64,000 nucleotides of DNA from Zygnema circumcarinatum (GCA_037447605.1 CM074810.1:1316787-1380786), one strand, 5' to 3'; positions 1 through 24,400 are shown, counted from the first letter of the stretch. Numbers and translations: made by a program. Notes: generated by a model not told the origin, from the letters alone.

Positions 1-252
1 TGGGCACTAAAGTCCTTTTCTTTCCTTCCAAAAATGGTGCTAATAGCTGTTTTATTTTGTGAAACTTTAACCTTACATGGGTAGCATCATCCTTCCTTCA
101 AAGGAGTGCCATCAAGAGACGATTTAGGTTGTCTTCAAAAGTCGTTGACTTTAATGCAGTGACCGGTCACAAATTGTCAAGTTGTTTTCTCATTGTCCCT
201 TTCATAATTCAAAACTTTCATGTGTGCATTACCTCCTGAGTGTGACTTGCAG

Positions 253-10155
<9,903 letters not shown>

Positions 10156-10363
10156 CCGTATTTGCTCAGTTAGTGTCCAGGGAGTGTTACCTCCCTATAT
10201 TGTTGGATTATTGGCTTGTCATTGGGGCCTCGATGGGGTCTATCGGTTTGGTTTAGATGTGTATACTTCGGTAGATGCCTTAGGGACGGCGAATAGGAGG
10301 ATTGTAGGGGAAGCAGGAACAGCTATGTTGCAGCAGTGCAGCTACTTAAAAGGATTTTGTTTG

Positions 10364-10369
10364 AATAAA
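10364..10369 (+). terminator. Possible polyadenylation signal of TWD40-2
   Basis: AATAAA about 210 bp past the TWD40-2 stop codon, in T/A-rich sequence. The stretch 10156-10645 shows no other gene; I take its first part as 3' UTR. Confidence 0.4.
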
Positions 10370-10645
10370 AAGGCCAGAGGTTCGAAATCATTGTTGTCTT
10401 CATGTGTTTCCAATATTTGCATTTGACTTGTTGCTATTCATGGGGACAACAAAGGACATGCTTTACATCTTATACATTGACAGGACTGGCCTTCAGCAGA
10501 CTTTCTCTGAGATGCGTATTTTTCATGGCGTAGAGGATCCTACAAAAAGAAGAATCTATAAAATCAAAACAGTCACGACTTTTGTACACAGTTCAGACTT
10601 GTTGGACCATGCCTACACCGGCTCCTAAATCAAATTCTTCTATTT

Positions 10646-11295
10646 TTAGTCCGTCCATCGGCTGTCATCAAAAACCCAGGGCTCGTGGGTGAACAGCTCC
10701 CTCCCGTTCATTGGAACTCTCCCGGCCGCTATGTCCTCTAACCGCTTCCTGGCAGCAGCTGCTGCAGCTTCTGCCGCATCCGCATCCTGCAGAAACAAAA
10801 AGGAGGACATTTTTTGTCCGACCAAGTACGCACATTTGCATGATAAGAAGGATTATGCAATGTCCTCGGCGACGGGACATCAAAAAATCTGCAACAGAGT
10901 ACTCTGCAAACTAGCCATTGCAGCTTTCAGAAGGTAACGTTCTAAGGAAGTACAGAGTCCTCCCGTTCCTCTTCCCCCTCCCATTTTCTATGTACGCCTC
11001 TGTTTTCTCTGCCTCTCTCAGGCCCACGCCATCCCCTCTCGCTCTCCCTCTCGTTCTCTCTCGTCTGACCTCCATTTTCCCCTATCGAGTTCCTATAATC
11101 TACCTCCTTTCTCTTCCGAAGTTAGCTTAACGCATCATTTTATAAGCTAAAAATGCAGTGAGCACTGGCAAGAAAAAGCAGCTTCAAGCTGCGTACCTTT
11201 CGAGCCTTCCATTGTTGGAACTGCTCCAAAGTGATGGAGCCCTGCCTTCCTGAAGAACCAACCTCAACATGCTCCTCCGAAGAATCCAAGCCCAT
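10646..11295 (-). pseudogene. C-terminal exons of a ZC3H15/DFRP1-like CCCH zinc-finger protein
   Basis: Two exons on the minus strand. The upstream one ends at 11197 with the frame ITLEQFQQWKARK before a GTACGC donor. The downstream one is 10786-10646, beginning DADAAEAAAAAARKRLED and ending GRELFTHEPWVFDDS with a TAA stop; the phase is 0 at both sides. ITLExFxxWKxRK followed by GRE(L/V)F is the C-terminal hallmark of ZC3H15 (DFRP1/LEREPO4) and its plant CCCH homologues, which bind and stabilise the GTPase DRG1 on ribosomes. The two CCCH zinc fingers and the rest of the protein should lie upstream, between 11300 and the RAPTOR stop at 12452, but I see no CX8CX5CX3H there. So this is either a truncated duplicate or a gene with unrecognised upstream exons. 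The upstream border (11295, an ATG in frame) is a guess, as the exon start is not fixed. Confidence 0.6.
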
Positions 11296-11392
11296 CCCAG
11301 ATACAGAGAGAGCGAGAGGGAGAGAGAGTGACAGAGAGATGGAGAGGGAGAGGGCGAGAGAGAAGACAGAGCCTAGGATTCTACTACGATCA

Positions 11393-11411
11393 GGGGGGGG
11401 GGGGGGGGGGG
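11393..11411. repeat. Poly-G/poly-C run
   Basis: A run of about 19 G on the plus strand, next to a GA-rich stretch (11308-11365). The rest of 11300-12451 holds no recognisable gene: the RAPTOR 3' flank, an A-rich block near 11860-11885 and a TGCATGCATGCATGC repeat near 12008. Confidence 0.8.
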
Positions 11412-12451
11412 TTGGAAACGTGCCCCGGGGCAAGGGGGGTGGGAGGGCCCCAACCCAACTCAGCAGGACAGTTCAAAGTTCAATTTTTCAGGAAATGAAA
11501 CCTCCAAAACTCAAGTACAGAAAGAAAGAAATTTACAGTGCATATTATTAGAAACAGTAAGGAATTCTTCGGGCTTTGACGAAGCAGAAAGCGCACGCGA
11601 CCAACCCTAATTTTTGAAAGGTTCTCCATTGTTAGGTCGTTATTTGCACCCAGTTCCAGTACCACTGAACTGCCAGGGACATGGAACTGTGAAACTTTGC
11701 GTTAGGGGTTCAAACTGAACGCGTCCAGGAACTACTCAGTTCCCTTTCACGGTTCCATGTGAGCTGTTCCGTTCAGTCCAGCACGGTTCGGCTCAGTCGA
11801 TACATCTTGACTAACTTCACTTAAAATCTTGTGTTTCATTTCCATTCTTTTTAGGGGAAAAAAAAATAAATAAATAAAAAAAAGCGAAGGAAAGTACCAG
11901 CACATCTGCTCGTGGTGACAAACAACAGCTACGACAACATTTTAAGAGTCGCCGAAATTCCACATTCCCCCACAGACTATTACAAAGCCAAGGCCACTAC
12001 ACCCATGTATGCATGCATGCATGCGTCCACACGTGTGTCCTTCGAAACACAATGACGCATCCATCCCATTCATATGCTCACTATATAGAGGACGAACAGG
12101 AAAGTCGATGGGATGGAGAGCTTGACTTGCCCGTTGTTTTCTACTTATTTGTCAAGGGGCCAGCGCATGCCTGGACAGCGCCTTCTGCTTATCCTCCGCC
12201 AAGCCCATCCTAAAAATAAGCTCTTGCATCCACAGGACACAACCTATCTGTGTGATATCTAACAGATTACGACCTCTGTACATGGAAACTCTCCTACGGC
12301 CCATGTGCTACTAATTTTTAACAAAAATTAGTTTGACGTCCAGCTCCGCAGCTTACACCAGGCTCAGGTAGCATGCGTCCCTTTCAGTCTAAAAAAAAGG
12401 GGGGGCAGGGAAAAAACAACGAAAGAAAGGAAGAAAAAATAGGTGTGCTGA

Positions 12452-15286
12452 TCAGCGCGCCCGAGTGGCCTCCCCTGCATATATGGACACAATGGAGTCG
12501 GCGGCCCCGGCTGCTAGCAGCACACTGTACGGATGGAAGTGCAGACTGCTGACTGGGCCGATGCGCTGCCCCAAAAAGCTGTTGTGGTAGCGCACCATGC
12601 TCAGCTGCTCTCCAGCCATGCTGAACACCTGCAACGCTCACAGCAGCAGCCATGCGGCCACATCAGGGCCCATCCATCCATCCATCCATCCTCCTGAGCC
12701 ATGCATGACCCATACTCCATGCCAACCCATGAGCCGCTACTGGCTGCCGCCACATCAGGGCCCATCCATCCTCCCGAGCATGAGATGCATGACCCATACG
12801 CCATGCCAACCCATGAGCCGCTACGTCATAGAAGAAGCGCAGAATGAAGGCTTGGGAGGGAGGGAGGGAGGGGGGGAGGGTGGGAGGGAGGGAGGGAGAG
12901 AGGGAGGGCCAAAGGGAGGACCTTGATGTACTGCTTGGCGCTGCCGCTCGCCATGACGGAGGCATGGCGGTGGACGGCGAGCGCTGTCATGCTCCCCTTG
13001 TGCGCGTCCACTGCCATGTACGGCGACCCGCTTCTCCGTACATCGACAAACTTAATGTCGCCGGCGGTTGAAGCAGATACAATCTGCAAAACATTCTCCA
13101 GCAGTTCAGGAACACCTCAAGGAGTGAAGGTAGATGTTGGGCATGGTTTATTTCATGATTCTTACGACAAAGAAAAGGGCAGCAAAGACAGAAGTCAAGC
13201 AATAGATTAGGACGAATTTGAGGGAGCATTCAGTTTAGAGTGACTGCGATTCCCTAGTTCAAGATGGAAGCTGCCGATACAGCCCTTTTTCTGCCCGTAT
13301 CTCTTCCTTCCCTTTACCTTCTCTTCTTCAAATGTTCCCCAGCAACGTGTTTTCAAAGTAGAATGTCATCATGCGGAGGAACAAAAACGACCAATGCATG
13401 GTCGAACCATGGGTCTTTCTTCGTGTTTGGTTGAGACACATTATAGAGCAGCATACCTTCGTAGGATCCATGCCCGGTTGAAAGTCCACGCCTACCACCC
13501 TCTGAGAATGCGGCTTTGTGGCACATACAAGCCTGCAGGCAGTACACAGTTTCAAGCACAGCGCTGGTAGAGGATAACACAATCTCGAGGGAGGCTTGAA
13601 TCGAAAACTGCTGATCCTGCAAACTTATCGTTACACTCTTTTGCGTACGATGTCTACAAACATTCACTGCTGCAACTCTACTACTGGCGACTAGTAGTGC
13701 TGATACTGATACCTCTCTTAAAACCACACGAATAAGGACATGGTAAATAGCTTGTGCAGGAGCCATCTCCACAATCTTTCCTCGGTACATGACAGCTACA
13801 CGGTGCGAAATAAACTTTACTAGTTGGTTTTTCTGGTTAGGAGAAAAACAAGGAAAGAAAATCTATATTCGGAGTGTTGTGACGCAACTTTCCCATGATG
13901 CCTGTGAGATTAAAGTAACCATGACGTGATCAAACGAGATTGAGAATTATAGCCATTCGACGTAATCATGTACAGTAGTTAGGAACAAGGTTTTGTGCAT
14001 ATGCAGCAGACTTACATCCCACGAACTCGCATGTCAAAGATTCGCACTGAGCCATCTCCACAGCCGGCCACCAGCTGCCCGGGATGAACCTGTGATGCTG
14101 CCTGTAAAACCGACACCAACAATACAAAATTGTCATCTCAACAACAAAAACCTTGGAGGATTACGCACAAACTGATACAGCTAAACTTGAAAATTAGAGA
14201 CTTGCTCCAAGCAAACAACCACACTGTGATTGAATGTTAAAACGAAAACTATGAAAAAACCACCCTCTGATGCTCAAGGAGGGCCGAGGAGATCAATGCG
14301 AGAACACATGCACTCCCTAATGGGCTCATTGTTGGCACGAATTTTCTGGCTTACCATTGCAGTGACGGCAGAATCAGATTGGGTGAGCACTGTGTGCGCA
14401 AGCAGTTCCCGATCCAAATCCCAAACCATCACCGATGAAATCTCCCCGGATGCATACTGAAAGAAACAAATGAACAACAGCTTTCTTAGAATGATTCAGA
14501 CAGAACGAGGCTGTCAGTCATCTTTTGATCACCAGCCAATTTACTGTCGCCGAAACTAGGTCAATGACAAAACCGGGTAGTACGAGACGAGAGGAGGAGA
14601 AAAAGCAAGAGATATGAAATCCTCAATATCTTAGCGAGAGGAAATAGCAAAAACACATAGATGAATATGAATTCTGTCGGACTTTTATTGCACGTACTTT
14701 CCTTCTGCTCTAGAACACAGCTCATGAACAGCAAAAAGGAAGAGATATGAAATCCTCAATATCTTAGCGAGAGGAAATAGCAAAAACACATAGATGAATA
14801 TGAATTCTGTCGGACTTTTATTGCACGTACTTTCCTTCTGCTCTAGAACACAGCTCATGAACAGCAAAAAAGGAAGAGATATGAAATCCTCAATATCCTT
14901 AGCGAGAGGAAATTGCAAAAACACATAGATGAATATGAATTCAGAACGGACTTTTATAACACGTACTTTTCTTCTGCTCTAGAACACAGCTCATGAACAG
15001 CGAAGTTCCGATGTTACACAACGGAATGAATGAATGAATTGACAGCAAATTCACAAAGGAGCTTCTGGAGAGACAATTACCAGGTAGCCCATATGCTGCT
15101 GCCAGTCAACCACTGCGCTGCTGCACCTTGATCCGGGCCTGTACCCCTGTACGGCCTGCCAGGCAGAGGCCAACTTCTGCTCCCCCTGCTGGGTGTAATC
15201 TTTCCATACTCTCACACTTCCATCAGCTGCAACCCAAGAGCGGCATCCACAAGAATGTCAATGCTCTAAATGGGCCAGAACAAAAA

Positions 15287-15340
<54 letters not shown>

Positions 15341-15364
15341 ACAACAAACAACAACAACAAAAAC

Positions 15365-15406
<42 letters not shown>

Positions 15407-18400
15407 ACAACAACAACAAAAACAAACAACAACAACAACAACCAACAACAACAACGCCATTATCGCAGCAAACACACACTATGACATACTATATGACAAT
15501 ACTATGACATACTAATGCTGTGGAACTATCGTTACCTCGCCCACTGCTGAATGAACTAAAGGTGTTTCAGAGCCGACAGATAAGGTGGTGAAAAGTGCAC
15601 AAGCAGGTTAAGGATTTCGAGCAGAAGGTAATGATGGCAATAACACGCATTTACACCAACGAAAGCACTTTCATGAGTTTGCAATCACTTTTGAGTGCAC
15701 TGGGTAAAGAAACAGAAAGAAAAAACACGTAAGGAACATGTGCACTTTTGTGAGAGATATGAAGGGCTTACAGGAGGCAACAAGAAGTAGGCAGTTGTCC
15801 AACTCGTTTAGGAGACACAACTTTGCAATTCCTTTATCACGGGTATTGTGGTTTTCGAACATGTTAACAGTCACTCCCTCTTCATAATTCCAAATCCTGT
15901 ACACAAAGGAATCACAGTGAACTTGAAAATGAGGACTACATTCACATAGAGTCCAAGGTCAAACACAGCTAACCAATCGCACACTTATGAAGCATAAACC
16001 TAGTATGCAAATTCTATGGGAAAATCTTGTCAAGTCTAAAGAAACGCCAAGAATCAGCAAGCAACCAACGATTGAGACCTCACCTGATAGTTTCCTTTTC
16101 ATCTGCAATGCAGACAATGGGCAGAAAGGGGTGCAGCATGACAGCTTGTGTGCTCATTTCCGACTCCGTATCATAGCTGGCGATCTGATCACTCACTTTG
16201 CTCACATCTGAACACATCCAGGAAAAAAGATCTCAGCAACAACCTCCTATCCATTGCAGAATTCGCCTACATCGCCATTTTGAGACTGAAAACTTGACAA
16301 CAGTGCCAATCGCACTATCTGCTATCTATCTAAGTTTCACTTACTTGAATGTTGGCACAGTGAAATGCCATCTAAGGCTCGCCTCTCTCTCTCCTCTCTC
16401 CGGACCTCTGCCCCGTCATCAAGAAGGGGCTCCAAAAGAGGCCGCGAAAAATGACCACAACTCCAACTGTACAAATTTGATTTAAGAGCCATTGACTCTG
16501 CGGGCCCCACATCGCCAGGGGGCTCCCTGCTTGTCGTTGGCCCGACCTCTGCAAGGCCCTATAAACAGAGATAGAGACGGAGTTCGATACTCATATCAGC
16601 AAAGGAAATTCTACCTGAGGCTTAGAAAACAATAACCCACAAATTCTGACATCTTTGCTAGTGAGATGCACTTGTCGCTTGCGAACATATTATATACCTG
16701 CAACGAGGAAGTCGAAGAGTTTCGCACTGGCGAAGTTGTGGATCCAATATCTCCTGTCACGCGTAGATTCCTTGAGGCTGCTTGTGCAGCGGCAATGGTG
16801 GGTGATGTGAAGTCAAGTGATGAGGATACCCTCCGCATGTTCCCTGGGGATGTGAGAAAGGCTGGTCGGGACTGTGCTGCAGGACCAGGACTGTTTCTCC
16901 AAGTTGCAAGATTACCTGACCGGACAAAAGCTTACTGTGAGCCGGTGAGTGAGAGAGTTTCCATCAGGCAGACGGTCATTTCTGGAGGAAACATCAGAAC
17001 ACAGGAAAATGGAACTCCCGAGTCTGATAACAACTTGCTACAACTGTGCCTTGAACATCACGTAGTTAAAACAAGGCATGAAATGTGTTGAAAAACCCTC
17101 TACCTGATGTGGATGCCACCCAGGAGGTAGATCTGGTGAGACCCGCCATTGCCATTGTGTGTGGGAGTCCCGCAACAACAGCCATTGATACTTGACGATC
17201 GCTTTCCGAGTGAGCAGGGCTGCTCTGCAGACTGGTAGGAGCCTTCACTACTACAGGTTCGACCCCTATACTCCTCAGAGTCTGGTGAGCAATAGCGGCA
17301 ACTTTGGGAGAAGGGTCTCTCGCAAGAGTGTAGATTGCCATCACACACTGCACATAAATGCTACTGCCCTCCCCTCTGTCTCGCCATGAATTTGAACCAG
17401 ACCAGCTTTCGCTGATTGAAAACCCATTTCGCAATTCTACAGTCTTAGAAGCATTCCTGCTTCGGTTGTCCGCTCCCGAGTCACTAGTTGATACTCCTCC
17501 CTTCCCGTTCCTTCGTGCCGCCTGCTCTTTTCTTTCCTCCCCAGGCTGATTTCTACCTTCAGTCTGCTCAGGTTCATCATCCCCAGACTTTGCACCTTCC
17601 TCCGAAAGATAAGAAGCGACTGACACAGGTGATACCCCTCCTAAAACAGAGTTTGACGCATCAAGAGAACGTGGCAAAAAAGTTCCCAACCCACCCCCTG
17701 CTGTTCTAAGACTACCCAAAGATGCAGAGCTTGCAGACCCCACCCGTAGCCCGAGTCGTCCGTCAGCACTAAGAGCCACTCCCGCAAAGGTCAATTGAGG
17801 AGAATATGTCAAAGGTTGCGTGAGCTTCCTAGTTGCACTGCTCAAGGCTGAAGAGGTGGACAAGATTGAGCTTGAAGGGGGCTTCAAATATGCTGCAGCT
17901 GCTCGACGAAATGGCTTGTTACGGCTGACAGCAAGTCTTGCTAGAGCTGCAGCAGACACCGAACAAACAGAATTGCTAAGCCTCATCGAAAATGCAAACA
18001 GTGCTTCAGCAGACAACCAAAGCCTATAAAACAAACCTCTCAGAAAAGTACTCCTGCAATCTCACTCTCCTTCTTAAGGCCTAGCTACACTGGGCACTTT
18101 TTTTCCATATCGTGCCAGTACAGACTAGTACGTTTTCCGACTGCTGCCAGCACGAAAGAAATCGAAGCTAAACTGGGCTTTGCGCCGCTACTGGTATGGC
18201 GCTGTTTCAGGCCGCAATACAGGCTAGACTATGTACGGATCATACACGTGGTAGTATATTGTACTTTAGGGTTGCAGAAGCCTGCGTTCTGGATACTGTA
18301 TTTTCCATTCTGCACTTAAAATGCAAAATGCAAAATGCAAGTCGAGAAGCTTATCGCGAAGAGCTCGCAGCAAGCCGTGGCTGTGAAATAGAAAAGCCGT

Positions 18401-21400
18401 TATTTGGGGTCCGGTCATGGCCTCTAGTAACGGAGACGGAAAAGACCTTAAATAGTCCACATAGACGGAAAATAGACGGAAACGTGCCGAAAACCTCTAA
18501 TGTAGCTTGGCCTTGAAGAGCTTTGGGCCGCCCTTCGACCCCCCCCCCCAACCCTTCCTTTTTACACTTGCCCAAAAGTCACAATGTGCGACACATACCT
18601 ATCGCAAGTTCAGTTCGAACAAGTGGGCTTCCATCATTCAGCACTGTAAGCAGACTCCGAGCAATGTCCCGTTCCGCAGCAAGGCGGGCATCCTCATCCT
18701 CATCTTCCTCTCCTATTGCACCAGGTTCTGAAGTGGAGGACTCAGCTCCCATATTGATAAGAGTGCCAAGGGAGTAAGTTGCGGACGCACGGACCTGGAA
18801 CAAAACGAGCGAGCATTGTGTGTCTTGTTTCAGCACGTTGCTAAGATTAAGGATAGAATCTCCAGTCTACATATTTGGGATGAATGCAGGAGAGAAGAAG
18901 AAGAAGAAGTGGTGGCTCTACCTCTGGTTGTGGCTCAGCCAATAATTGAGCCACCACCTGCACAGCACTCTCCCGGAGAGCAATGGCTTGTGCATCCGGT
19001 GAAGCATCCCACAACTTTCCAAGGCACAAGCATAGCCACTGCAGAAGAAGTGGCTCGGCAGGGGGAGCTGCTCGAATGTGAATCAAGCAAACGCCGATCA
19101 GCCCTGCCTGCAAGGGTAACGATGCAGGAGCAATGCTTCTTGGAGTTAGTTCTACGCTGCAGATGGGTTTGCAAAGCAGAAAATCCTGAATAAGCAGAAG
19201 GAGGGTGAGCATACCTGTACACAGGCAGCCTGCCCTTTTGGATGGTTGTCACAAATGACAGCCAAGACAAAGGCAGCCATTGCTCGTTGAAAGGCCGCCA
19301 TGGCCCGCTCTCGTTGCTCAGCGTATATGTCAGGGCTATCTAGGAACCTAATAAAGTACAAATGTCCGCCGTCTTTTACAAGGTCGACTTGGCAAGACTG
19401 TACGCCACCCAGACAGCCTAAAACTATTAGTATTGCAACACACAAAGACAGCTACAACTCCACCTTGCATTGAACTTGCTACCCAATCACACCTTTCACA
19501 TCCTGAAACTGTCGTCTATTTTTACAGCAACAGTAAAATGCTCAACGAGAAGTCTTAAAGGGACAAAGAAGATTTTCTAGTTCAAAAAGAAGGCAAGACT
19601 GCAAATAGTTGACCCTACCTTGTCGAGTGCGAGAATCTTCGTCCAAATGAAAACAAGAATTTGCCTTAGTTCGGTAGCAGTTGTTTGTAACAGCTTCAAT
19701 ACGTAGGGGAAGATTCCGACGGACAACGCCTGCGATCACAGCCAAAAAGGAGACACTATTCTCTGTCAACAGCAGAATCAGGCCAAGTGCTATTCAAGAA
19801 CAATTTCACAGCACAATAGGGACTGCATGCAAAATCCCTGCATCCAGCAAGTCTTGCAGCCACTTTGATTCATGTAAGAACAGCAAAACTTCATTAGGTT
19901 CCTGCATTCGATTGAAGTGAGGCGCTGCAACCCTTGTGAGAAACCTTTTTTTTTTTTTTGCAGAACCCTTTTGAGGATGTAGAGACAATTTCATTCAGAC
20001 ATGCTATTATTATTATGCTAATGTTTCATTACGTGTAAAACATATCTAGTCTAGCTCACCAGATCAACGGCCCAAGCACCCATATCGAGGAAGCGGCCCA
20101 AAAGCACCAAGGCTCTCAGTCGATGCGATTGGCTGAGCAGCACTTGGAGCACAATCGGGAGCTGCTCTGGGGGCTTCTTTCGCTCCGAGCCGTGTTCCAG
20201 CCACACCTCAAAAGCAGTGAGCTGCTCAGTGAAGAATGGGCTCGGCTGCATCACCAACATCAATAATGAGACATCAATCCGCGACGATTGAACCGCAAAA
20301 AGACCCGAGTTTCGACGATGGACAAAGGAGTGTCCATTTCCAATCGTAAAAAGATGAAAAGCTATATTTGTGACAGTAAACTAGAGCATCGAAACTCACT
20401 CCTCTGCTCAATTTTTAACTGCAAGTAACCGAAAGGGCCAGAATGAAGTCAGAAACTTATATTCAAAAATTGAGGGCCTGACCTGAAACTCCGCATTTGG
20501 GTCGGCTAGCATGTCTGGAAGCTGTGACAGACAGATTTCAGCTGCCATATCCCATGCATGCCTGCAGACATGCCACAAATTTCCTGGGTTATAGCCTACA
20601 CCCCAGAAAACATTCCAGACAGACCAAAACCGACAACAAACAGGCCTTCTGCACAGAGCGCCACTTGATACCTTGATTATAGTAAGGTTGACAAGTTACA
20701 AAAAGTTCCTTTGGAATGCCGATATGCTAACTAACAAGCATTCTTCCTTAAGCAAGAACTCGTCAAATCCTGGTGAAAACCACACGCAAATGAGCTTAAG
20801 AAGCGACTCTGGGAAAAGCTAACTGCCCTCCATACCACATAGGATGCTGGTGTGTTGGAGGAAGGCGGGGGTGAGACAATGGTGTACAATTAGCAGCTCT
20901 CATAATCCGCTCAGCAAGCAAGAAGTTGCGGAATAAACTCGCCACAAGAAGGTCCTGCCTGAAAAGTCTTTGGAACAGCTCTGCAACAAAGGCAAACGAC
21001 AGGCAGCTCTGACATTGACGAAGGCAAAGGGGTAAAAGGGCAGGGTCTGTCCATGTGATTTAGTACGAAAAACGTACACCTGTAAACAGTACCGTAGACA
21101 ATACGGCCAATAACTTTTTTCTAAGCAGTCTATCTGAAGGTCGTCATTAAGATTCGCATGAGTGATCTTCTCAATACAGCTAAACAAGAAAGATAGTGAG
21201 ACTAATCACCACGTGGCAAGACGTTCCATGCAATTGTGTCGGTGATTGCCGTAAATATCCAGTTGAGCTCCCCAAGAGGTGTCTTCCGATCGTTTTGGCG
21301 GCCGGGAATTTTATCAATCAGATCGGCGTCCAGAGTGTCCTTCAGGAGTGACCTTGGGCAAAACCTGCTCAAATCGCGATTGAACCATAGCATTAAAGCA

Positions 21401-24400
21401 CGGAAAGCAAGATGAGCTGTTAAATTACAAAATAAAATTTAGTTGAAAATGAAGCTGAGTAGAATTCAGATTACACCATAATCCATAATGACAATTGCTA
21501 TCCTGTGAAGAGTGGACACCAAAAATAGGTCACCTCTTGCAAGATCAATATTTCAAATAGAGGCTTCTAGACGTTCTTATCACAATCTAACACCGGATAT
21601 TAAGAGGTACCATGACTCTCCTCCATATGCCAGCATAGAAGAGTTTAAATTAGAAAGGAAACCATATATAGATTGTAAGATCACGACTGCTGTGCTAAAT
21701 CAACAAAACGTATCTAGCTATTCCCTGAATAGGCCATACTCATGTTGTGTTATTGGCTGTTCTCCCAAAATACAAAAACAAAACAAAAAAATATAACAAC
21801 AGAATGGTGTGGGTTTATGCCTCAGTGGGCTCCATTTTCAAAGGCAACGTCTTCTTTCAACGAAAACTACACACTAACGCAGAAATTATTACGACATCTT
21901 GACATTAATATCTGAAACATCAGGATTAGACGGGTAGAAATGGAGGTCAATCGACCAGTCGTTAAAACTTACCACCTAAGAGCAATTTTGATTGGAGTTG
22001 TTAAGCACGAGGTAAATACATCTGCTGGAAACTCTGCATTCTGTGGTAGAATCTCGTCAGCACCACAAGCAGCTAATAGGATGCAATCCTTTAATGAAGG
22101 GACTGCGGAGCCGCCATGCACAGACGGGCCTCCCTGACTCCATTCAGGCCTCTGCACATCTGAAACAACAAATGAGATGGTTTTCTTCTGTGAAATGAAT
22201 TAGTTCCCACGAATACAATAAGATGACTATTTAAAATGCTGAAGTATGGCAATGACGACTTCAGTGAGAGCACATTGTGTTCTTGACTATTTTCACCGTA
22301 GAAGAGGCCCTAACTGTCATTCAAAATATCGCCCTCTGCAGGCATTCATCTGGAATACTTCAGAATATGCTATTCCAAATCTTGATAGTGGGTGATCCAA
22401 TTATATGTTGCAGAAATTGGCAACCCTTCAAGGGCATGATTTCATAGAATAAGTTACCTCGCAAAAAGCATTTACAATCATTCCCGCAGCTGAGCAATCA
22501 AAGACGTAGATCGAAGGCGTCCCCAGCCACGATTCGAGATCATATACAGAGAGGGGAATGTACTGGGTATAACTCTGTTCCCATCGGCAAACAACCCCAT
22601 GAACTAATTGCAGCAACTTTCCAAAGAAGGAGAGAACTCGCCAATCCATGTGATTGAAAACAAGCGCCTCGCGCACTCTATCTTGCTGCTAATCCAAACC
22701 AGTCATCTGGTACTCTCTTCAAAAACGCGAGTTTAGAGACCCCTTCCATCGTGTGCACCGCTCTACGTAACAGTCTTCATCTGAACAACTCTACACCCTC
22801 CCTTATGTTCCCTTTTCCTTGAAGCATTTGTCGCCCATCGGTAGGCCATCATCGGTTATACAAACTCCGACTAGAAAAATCAGGAGCTCCCACAATTGAA
22901 AGGCATAAAGTACTCCACAAAGCAAACACTGTTTCTGCCTGTATGCTTCTTTATCGTCTGGTTTTAGGAGGAGTACCTTATTAAATAACCATATTTCACC
23001 ATTGACCGTGGGCTTCGGCACGCCATGTCCATTGTAATGAAATAATACTCGCTCTGTTTTGGCATTTCTTCTGCAGGAAGTGCAGAGTTTCTTCACTTCC
23101 TCCATGGTAGGATCAAGTTGCAGCTTATATCGTGCCTGCAATAGGAAACTCCACATCAGGTTATCCTCATTCACATTAACTGGAACAGAGGTGCCTTGTG
23201 TACTGCCAAACAAGCCCCTCACAAATTTAGCGCGCAAACTGCGAGTTTCAGGGAAAGAGAGAAAACACTATTTAAATCTTGATCACTAATCACTGTATAT
23301 AGAATCAGTGCACCTCAGCAACGAAGCACATTATCAAGATATGCAGCCAATGTATGCGCAGTCTAGCGACTCCGAGCAAAACAGTTATTAAGGACAGTTA
23401 TTAAGGCTCAAAGTGCTTTACTTTCGGCTCTGTCTATCAAGCTGCAGCTCAAAAAATTAACTGAACTGCATGGCCACTCTGGAAATATTTAGTTGATCGG
23501 TCTAATGCCTCACAAAATAGGGTACAGTGCTAAAAATGTGTAGACTTCCATTGAAAGGCTTGCCAATTTTTTGAAGGAGAAATACATTTACTACAGATAA
23601 GAAGGTCTATTGAAGTGCATCGACTTACCCGGGGTTGCCAGCGTTCATACTGGGCTTGCAAGTTCTTTCCAATGGTATCTAGAGCTTTTTGTGACTGCAT
23701 TGAGAGAGGGTCTGCCACAAAGCAAGAAGAAAAAAAAAAAAAAGAAAAAAAAAAGAAATGTGAAAGATTACATGCAGGCTAAACAGTGACCAGCTTCTAG
23801 AAGTAGTCAGGGATAGCGAGGAGAAAAGGGCAGTATAGAAACACTCTGAAAACAGCCTAAAGAACCGCTATTGCATTCAGGAATTACGCTTGGCTCCCAA
23901 GCTTGTAGAGTTTTCCGAGTTATTGATGTGAGGGGCGCTTGGTTTCACGAGCATACCTATCCAGCATTCCGTTCGAGCGCAGGGAGAGATTTTTATTACG
24001 TCGGGAGGATCAACGCCTATGTTAAGACAGAGCACTAATGCTACGCAACCAGTCTTCATCTGCCAGAAAAGCCAGCACAACTTCTCCAATCAGATGACTA
24101 ACCAAACCGTCTTTTGGAGTCGAATAAGACAAGAGGTTTGCAAAACGGTGCAGGGATTTGAGTAAAGGAAACGAAATTTACCCTATCCTTCATTCTCCAC
24201 TTTGAAACCACTCCGACTTCAGACGTATTGCCTGAGCTTGATGCTTGCCCCGAATCGTGCCGCAAATCAGAAAGATATACAAGATTAGGCAAGTAGGATA
24301 TGCCGGCTTCCATCCCTGCACGCCCATTGTCCACCTCTCCCCTTCCTGTATGCTCGTCTGCCAGCGAAGACAGCTGGTGCTGAGCCTGTGACCCCTGCAT

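Noticed and set aside
15128-15515. PolyQ, polyN and polyV open frames
   Set aside because: Translations of the intronic CAA repeat; the only real coding sequence nearby is the RAPTOR exon 15226-15081.
17066-18034. A stand-alone 322-codon protein
   Set aside because: It is RAPTOR exon 15 (17946-17104), with flanking splice sites in phase.
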